A stretch of 37,649 bases of DNA. It comes from Welwitschia mirabilis. Its lineage: Eukaryota; Gnetophyta; Gnetopsida; Welwitschiales. The first letter of the stretch is position 1; the number at the start of each line of letters is the position of its first letter. The notes under the pieces were generated by a model that worked only from the letters and a program-made list of their open reading frames with translations, searched no databases and had not been told where the DNA came from. Position numbers and translations under genes: made by a program. This document shows, piece after piece, positions 31,896 through 37,649 of the stretch. Where the stretch lies: positions 216,320,815-216,358,463 of the forward strand of contig JBOZIK010000001.1 in NCBI GenBank assembly GCA_051453625.1, given 5' to 3'.

Positions 31896-32479
31896 TGTTT
31901 ATTATTTGTAGCAAAATTGTATTTTATTAAAACCCTTTGTAATATCTTTATTTAGTATTGTACCCTTTGTTGTATGTGCTTAAGTTATAGAATCATGTTG
32001 AGAGGGTAGCTATTTTTATGGTGTGGAATGTAACTTTTCACCTAGTGCTTATTTAGTCCTATTGTGCATCAGCCCTTTAGGGTTTTGGGTCTCTTCAATT
32101 TATGGCTTAAGCAATTGTTGGTTTGCTGATATGGGATAATTGACTTCTTTGAAGACTTTTTGTGTTTGCTTATATTTTGGCTTGTGTTTCTCTCCTAAAA
32201 GATTTAATTTGAATTTAAGAGCTTTGCAAATTCTTGTGGATGTAAAGTAGAGTGATTTGGCTTGTTTTAGTTTTTTGCATTTTTCTTTTCATAATACGAT
32301 TAGTGACTTGACTTGATAGATGTTTGCAATGTTCTTGATTTGGGAAGAAAATTATATATAGGTCAATTGGGTAAAACTAGTTGCACATTCACATTTGAAG
32401 CAAGAGAATGGAAAATGAGTAAGGTTTTATGGCCTTTTCTAAAGGAACGAGATAGTGTTCCCTGTAGCTGATGAATGCC
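31896..32479. other. Probable element D LTR, then unassigned DNA
   Basis: The first part may be D's 3' LTR; no second copy was found to prove its ends. No gene is visible to 32479. Confidence 0.35.
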
Positions 32480-34860
32480 TTAAATAAGAGCTATGACCTT
32501 CACTATGGCATAAAATGTTTGAATGTATTGGTAAAGTTGTCTTCAATGCTCTCCATTAAAACAAACGTTTACTTAAAAGTATTGTTGCTAAGATTTTAGA
32601 CATGCTTGGGAATTGTAAATATTTTGCTACTTTCATCCATGGCTTTAATAGGAAGATTTAGGTCTATCCTTGGAAAGGGAAGACTCAAAGTTTTGAAACT
32701 TTCATGATGGTAGAGGCTTACATGAAAGATGAGTAGAGAAGATGATTAAGATGATTAAGTGCATATATATAGAAGGTGGAGGTGATTATGGTCCTCTTGA
32801 TTTTGAGTAATTATTGTAGATGTCATATTGGTACATGAGAAAATCATGGTTAGTAACTCTACAACAAAGTTGAGTTGCAAGAAGACATAATAAAATAATG
32901 TCGAAGAGAATTCAATGTCTTATCTTGGTCATCTATGCTTAAGAGTGTTTGGTAGAAGTAGCCAACATTGTGGCTTCTTTGGTGAGCAAAATCTACCATC
33001 AATGTTGAATGCTAGGGTTCGATAAATAATTTAATTTTGGGGTTCAATATCACTTTCTTATCTTAGAAAATTTGTTGTGACGCTCATGTAAACTTACATA
33101 ACAATTTTGAGTTGGAAGATAATGCATTTCATGCATATGGATGAAATACTATATGTTATAAGCCGTGGCATGCCAAGAGCGAGAGAATAATATCATTTTG
33201 TGTGATTTTCAGAGAAGCATTATGTTTTTGATCTTTTTAATGTAAGGTTTAGTTCAAGGGAGTAATCAAGCAAGACACTTGACAACTAACTTGTAAGAGT
33301 TTCTAATGATGAAAAGGTTGAATATGAACATGAACTTGGACAAGAACATCATGAATCTGAGGATGTTTTTCTTGAATTATCTTTGCATGAAGGCATAAAG
33401 GCATAGTTTCCACTCCATCTACAAGTAAATGCAGTTTCTTATTGAATGAGATGTTCCGTGAGACTGAAAATTTGAGACAAGTATTATTGCACACTTCACT
33501 TAGATCAATAATGTTAGATGTAAGTCTTTGAATCCCACTATACACAGTAAAGATGCAAATAGGTGGAAGACATCTGTATTAAGGGAGACTGAGCTTCTCT
33601 TGAGAATTAGACCTTGCATTTGGTTTTCCTGGCTAAGGGGAACACGACGTTGGCTCTTTATGTTGAAACTAGAAGTTGATGGAGAGGTCTGCTAGCTTGT
33701 AGTTGAGAGTTTTTCATGAAAGCCAATGGTGAGCTTTTCATCAATTTTCACTTTGGTAAAGCATCCCTTGATTAAAATCATTCCTATTGGGATCTTGAAC
33801 TTAAATAATTAGACATTAGAACTATGTTTTTACATTGTGATTTATAGGAAAAAAAATGATTGCAATGAAAAAGGTTTCAAAACTCAATTCGAAATAAGCC
33901 TTTGTATAGTGGTATTTAGAATTTGACTTGCCTATGTAAGAACAATGTATGTTAGATGTGTTGTTGATCACTATCTTTATAATTTAACAATCTCTAGCAT
34001 GTTAAGATTCTCTTTCTGTTCCTTGATGTTGGTTTTGATTCTAGGAGATGTCTGGGAAGAATTTGTTGCCCTAACAGCTAGATGGGAGCTTGTTTGAAAG
34101 TTCTCTTGTTTCAAGATGGGATCTTGTTTGAAAGTTCTCTTGTTTCAACCTTGCAAATTGCCTGATTTTAGTCAATCATAGATGTGTTGTTGATCACTAT
34201 CTTTATAATTTAACAATCTCTAGCATGTTAAGATTCTCATTTTGTTCCTTGATGTTGGTTTTGATTCTAGGAGATGTCTGGGAATAATTTGTTGCCCTAA
34301 CAACTAGATGGGATCTTGTTTGAAAGTTCTCTTGTTTCAAACTTGCGAATTGCCTGGTGTTCCCAATGATTTGTACAATGTTAGATTCTGGACACACAAT
34401 GAGAGTTGTGTTATTGTTCATGGGAACCCTAGACCTTCTTCCTAGGGAACATTAGATGGATGTTTAGGTAGATGGAAGTTACACATGTTCGACATTTATG
34501 TTTTGGTTTTGATAAAATAAGAACTTTTGGCTTTGTGAATGCAAATTATGCTAGTTGCAAAGTTTTGCAAAGTTGCTAGGAGGTCCACCAGTGGCTTCAT
34601 CTATATAGTCGGGGATGGAACTATTAGATGTTTTTCAGGCTTGCAAATTGATATAGTCTTCTTCATAACTAAGCTAAGTATGTAGGTTTGGAAAAAATGG
34701 ACAGAGAAATAATTTGGTTGAGATGGTTTCAAGCAAGTTTGATAGAAGTAGGCTGAAGATGTTGCGTTTTGTGACAGTCGAAGCACCATACATATTGCCA
34801 AGAATGTAACCTTTTATGCCATGATAAAACATGCTAATATCCATTTACCATTGCAACATA
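32480..34860 (+). mobile_element. Element E: heavily decayed Copia relic
   Basis: Plus-strand Copia domains appear in the right order and spacing. PSLWHKMFECIGK (about 32496) is the integrase zinc-binding start. YFATFIHGFNRKI and VYPWKGKTQSFETFM follow (about 32620-32710), then EVANIVASLVSKIYH (32957-33000). DAHVNLHNNFELE and SERIISFCVIFREA (33080-33215) are the integrase C-terminus, and EYEHELGQEHHESED (33318) the linker. DLELK-stop-LDIRTMFLHCDL (33790-33850) is reverse transcriptase. VNANYASC (34540), RSTSGFIYIVGDG (34583-34620) and DREIIWLRWF (34700) are RNase H. No LTRs or gag were recognised. Stops occur in every block. A 226-bp tandem duplication (33954 on) sits between the reverse transcriptase and RNase H parts. 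Confidence 0.7.
33954..34362. repeat. 226-bp tandem duplication with a nested 34-bp duplication
   Basis: AGATGTGTTGTTGATCAC begins at 33954 and at 34180. The first copy contains an extra 34-bp duplication (34080-34113 and 34114-34147; AGATGGGAGCTTGTTTGAAA and AGATGGGATCTTGTTTGAAA). The second copy has it once. The nested doubling therefore happened after, or in only one of, the larger copies. Confidence 0.88.
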
Positions 34861-35767
34861 AAAACCTTGAGGTATGTGTTATGTGGATAGTTTTAGTTTC
34901 CCCCACTTTTTTTAGGTGGTGTTAAAGTCTTTTTATTGCAGAAATTTTGCAAAAATTTGATGACGTTTTGAAAAATGCAAAAATAATAAATATTGTTTAG
35001 AAAATAATGGGATAGAAGAAACTATTACTCAATAGTGGGACACAAGGAACTATTACTCTTATTGTTAGACATAGATTGGGTTTTGATGAAAACAATCACG
35101 ACATCCAACATGGACATGTACATATTACTTAATGAAGCTACAAATGTAATTTATACAAACCTAAGATAGAAGAAAATGAAAATAGTGATAAATTTGCCCA
35201 CCACAAAGCAGTACAACACAACCTATTAGCAAGAAATGAAGATTACATTACATCACATTATTGCCACAACGTAGTGTCCAAGATTTTCTAATATTACAAG
35301 TCCACAAATACAAATTGCAATTGTATAGGAAATAACAAAGACTGTCCAATGATGGGGAGATGGTACTCCAAAACCACAACTTCCTCAGCAATTGGATGCT
35401 CCCCCATGAGACCACATCTTCTGATGATCACAATGGTTTCTATGTCGAGGTATTCTAGGATCCTTTTCTTGATCATTATCCTTCATCCTTAATTTTGCAA
35501 TCACATGATAGGTGATGGTTGCCCTTTCATTCATCATTCTCATAATCATCAAGATGCCCCTCTCCTTGCAAAGGTTATTCCTATAGGCCAATAGTAGATG
35601 AGGGAGATAGTAATGACTAAATGGTGGCCAAAGAAGATGCCTTATGTGTTGTTGAAACTTAAAACAGAAGCAATTTTTTGTGTTACTTGCCACCAATTTG
35701 TGAAAGAGGGTACTTGAGGACAATATTGCTCCTTCAAATCAATGAGTGCTAAGAGGAGCTTCATAAG
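34861..35767. other. Unassigned DNA with an unrecognised minus-strand ORF
   Basis: No transposon domain is seen. A 112-codon minus-strand frame (35723-35385) overlaps a 60-codon frame (35476-35294; IETIVIIRRCGLMGEHPIAE). Together they look somewhat protein-like, as if one decayed coding stretch had been split by a frameshift, but I recognise no family. It may be part of element E's 3' side or of an unidentified repeat. Confidence 0.3.
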
Positions 35768-36090
35768 TGTTGGAAAAGTGAAGCCAAATTTGGCTTGTTT
35801 ATATTATAATGTTATGCTTTAACATTGACCCCCTTTTGTAATATTGTGAAAGGAGGTTATGTTTAACTGCTTGGGGTGTTTAAATAAAGGGAAAAGGGGA
35901 GGAAGTTTCTAAACTGTCTTGGCTTGAAACCCTAAACCTATTTAAAGGTTGCTTTGGGGTTTGTTGTGTATGGTGATACCTTTTGCTCCTTGAATAAGAT
36001 TAATAGATCTACCTGGTTCTCGTGGTTTTTCCCGCAAGGGTTTTCCATGTGAATCTATGTGTGTTGTTTCTTGTGCTTGCTGATTTTGGG
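35768..36090 (+). repeat. Element C 5' LTR (right end approximate)
   Basis: The start is clear from the similarity to the element A LTR. A TATA-like TTTAAATAAAG lies near 35879. Similarity continues through GGTTTTTCCCGCAAGGGTTTTCCATG (both LTRs share GTGGTTTTTC and GGTTTTCCATG words). The end is not fixed because there is no second LTR. The site where a primer binding site is expected (about 36093-36106, TTGCCGATTCAAGC) does not match the initiator-Met site. Confidence 0.7.
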
Positions 36091-36123
36091 GGTTGCCGAT
36101 TCAAGCGCTAGGGTTTGTATAAG

Positions 36124-37649
36124 ATGGAACACTTGTCAACGATAGACAGATTGGTTGGAATTGAGAACTGGGGAAATTGGAAAATCCTGATGGAGGATGT
36201 TCTTTTCTCGAAGGATTGCGATGTTGTCCTTAAATCAGAGGGCGAAGTAATAGCAACATCCGGAATATCAGATGCTGATTGGTTGAAGAAATACCCTGGC
36301 GAAGAATGGGAAAAACTCAACCGAAAAGCTCTCACCACAATCCGTTCGTGTCTTGGCAATGGAATACTTGTAACGTACAAAGGAATCACCGAGGCACATG
36401 TCCTATGGAAAACGTTGAATGAAAGGTATGAGCAACCCATCGGAATGAATAAGTATTATATGATTAATAGCGTTTTCAAGATTAAAATGAAGGAAGGAAT
36501 GTCTCTGCAAAGCCATTTTGATGAGATGAATGGCTTGTTTGCTCAGAGCGATGATGTGGGCATAAATTTCGAAGAAGAACTTTGAGTTGTTGCTGTGTTG
36601 AGTTCCTCACCAGAATCCTGGGAAACAGTTCGGACTACCTTGGCTACTGCTTTCAGAACTTTACCATCTCTCAATATTGTTATTTCAAAGTTGCTGGACA
36701 CAGAGAAGACCAAGATTGTAGATGCCCTGAGTGAAGCCTTGGCTATTGGAAAGTGCCGTTCCTACAAAAGAGACAATGTCTGTGGATGTAGCAAGAGTAG
36801 AGGTAAATTTGTTGCAGAAGTGAAGTTATTTGCTAGTATTGTAAGAAGAAGGGTCATCTGTGCAAGGACTGTTATGCCTTCGAAAATAAGAAGAAAGATA
36901 AGAGACCTGAGAACAACGGACAAGAACAAGCAGAATCTGATGGAGATGTTTCAGTCGTGCTGATTGCTGGACATGGAGATGCCAATGGCTCTATGTACTC
37001 TACTCTTGATGTATGGATACTAGATTCAGTAGCTTCCTTTCATGTTTGTCTATACAGAGAATATTTTTCTGATTAGAAGTCAATTTCTGGGAGAGAAGTC
37101 TTCTTGGAAGACGATAGATCATGCATTGTTGAAGCAATTGGTGTTGTCATTTTGAGACAAAGTAATGGGCAAAGTGTGAGATTGAGGAACATTTACCCTA
37201 TTCTAGGTATTGCAAAGAACTTGATCTCTTTTGGAATGTTGGATGATTTGGGTTGTAAAATTACTCATGTTGACGAGAGTTGGAAAGTTAGTAAAGGTGT
37301 GATGACACTAATTCATAGTAAGAAAGAAGGGACGTTGTATATGTATAGAGCATATGCAGTTGAAAGATGTGTTGTTGTGACAATTTCAGAGGACAATGTT
37401 TCTTTGTGGCATTGCGGACTAAGTCACCTTAGTGAAATTGGAATGAAGGTGTTTGTTTTTAAGAACCTATTACCTTAGTTTTCTTCAATTTCTTTAGATT
37501 TCTGTGATGATTGTACTGCTAGTTAAAATAATTGTGTTGCTTTTAAGAAATTTGTTTCGAATAGGGACATAGGAAAACTTGATATGGTGTATTCCGATGT
37601 TGTTGGTCCAATGTCTGTCACGTTTTAGGTGGTGCATCATATTTCATTA
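36124..37649 (+). pseudogene. Element C gag-pol polyprotein, broken and cut by window end
   Basis: The ATG at 36124 (MEHLSTIDRLVGIENWGNW) starts a gag frame that is open to a TGA at 36583; the codon context suggests a former arginine CGA, as the frame resumes at once (VVAVLSSSPESWETV). The zinc knuckle near 36831-36881 has the CX2CX4HX4C spacing ending KKKGHLCKDC, but with a stop between the first cysteines, and lies in a shifted frame. Protease near 37010-37045 reads WILDSVASFHV: catalytic aspartate kept, following glycine changed to valine. The integrase zinc-binding start is intact (LWHCGLSHLSEIG, about 37405-37440), then a stop after KNLLP and a CDDC pair. YSDVVGPM (about 37590-37615) carries the first integrase aspartate. 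Confidence 0.85.

Larger units (their letters stand above)
30390..32250 (+). mobile_element. Element D: Copia relic, internally deleted
   Basis: Plus-strand Copia domains in order: integrase from about 30390 (YSRVVVPMFALTLV, matching the YSDVVGPM region), then ANNGGEYISC where functional integrases have SDNGGEY, and ILERVRAMLAQS near 30735. A (CT)16 tract follows. Soon after, reading moves to KCLRAAKQILGMKRISD (about 30985), the end of reverse transcriptase, so the catalytic YVDD core is missing. Next come an HNHWEGVRWEQ-like segment (31280) and an RNase H tail, HLAKNAVCQLNTKHVDVKYHF (31635-31700). GTGGG at 31891-31895 followed by TGTTTATTA may be the polypurine tract and start of the 3' LTR (31896 to about 32250; CCTTTGTAATATC is shared in spirit with A and C). 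The 5' part was not found. Confidence 0.7.
35768..37649 (+). mobile_element. Element C: Copia retrotransposon of the element A family, 5' part (runs off window)
   Basis: The LTR begins TGTTGGAAAAGTGAAGCC at 35768, sharing TGAAGCCAAATTT and the AAAGGAGGTT block with element A. Gag, protease and the start of integrase follow on the plus strand; the rest lies beyond 37649. Gag shares ENWG-WKILMED and DWLKKYPG/E words with element A, so both belong to one family. It is better preserved than A but has at least one stop in gag, a frameshift near the zinc knuckle and a changed protease motif. No 3' LTR is in the window, so target duplication cannot be tested. Confidence 0.85.

Noticed and set aside
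33303-33320. GATGAAAAGGTTGA as the next kinase exon (DEKV motif)
   Set aside because: The surrounding frame is the Copia integrase-to-RT linker of element E, and no other kinase residues follow.

Overview
This window is nuclear DNA from a seed plant. It is AT-rich and almost entirely transposable-element sequence, with many layers of old insertions. The only convincing host coding sequence is one exon at 20239-20411 (+). Its peptide resembles the conserved region just upstream of the kinase domain in plant IRE-type AGC kinases. Little else is recognisable for kilobases on either side, so most of the window is probably intron or flank of a gene with very long, repeat-filled introns. That would suit a conifer or another large-genome gymnosperm, but I cannot name the species.

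Layout. 1-4490: non-genic DNA with a tRNA-derived SINE (2023-2221, minus strand, 11-bp target duplication), one unexplained ORF (2860-3207) and a possible LTR border near 3927. 4491-19619: Copia element A (+), flanked by the 5-bp duplication GTAAT. Its 3' LTR is split by element B (9501-19594, minus strand), which has its own 5-bp duplication CTTTG. B is a SIRE/Opie-like Copia composite with three LTRs. One internal region has gag, protease and integrase joined directly to RNase H, with reverse transcriptase missing. The other has only a gag fragment followed by 1.85 kb of unidentified sequence. 19625-22270: intron-like DNA around the exon. 22280-22640: a short Copia RNase H relic (-). 22852-about 28990: a degraded L1-type LINE (-) with poly(A), reverse transcriptase, endonuclease and an ORF1 with two CCHC knuckles. 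It carries two internal tandem duplications and two assembly gaps. 30390-about 32250 and 32480-34860: Copia relics D and E (+). 35768-37649: the start of Copia element C (+), related to A and cut by the window end.

No element could move by itself. Reading frames are full of stops and frameshifts, and several catalytic residues are changed (protease D to N and YVDD to YVND in A; DSGA to DSVA in C; the integrase DNGG aspartate to N in D). The order of events is readable: A entered first, B entered A's 3' LTR, and B was then rearranged. I found no CRISPR, operon, tRNA gene or previously unknown functional system. The most unusual features are the three-LTR composite, the 66-bp LTR repeats, a 290-bp insert with an open frame in one LTR, and the unidentified 1.85-kb block.
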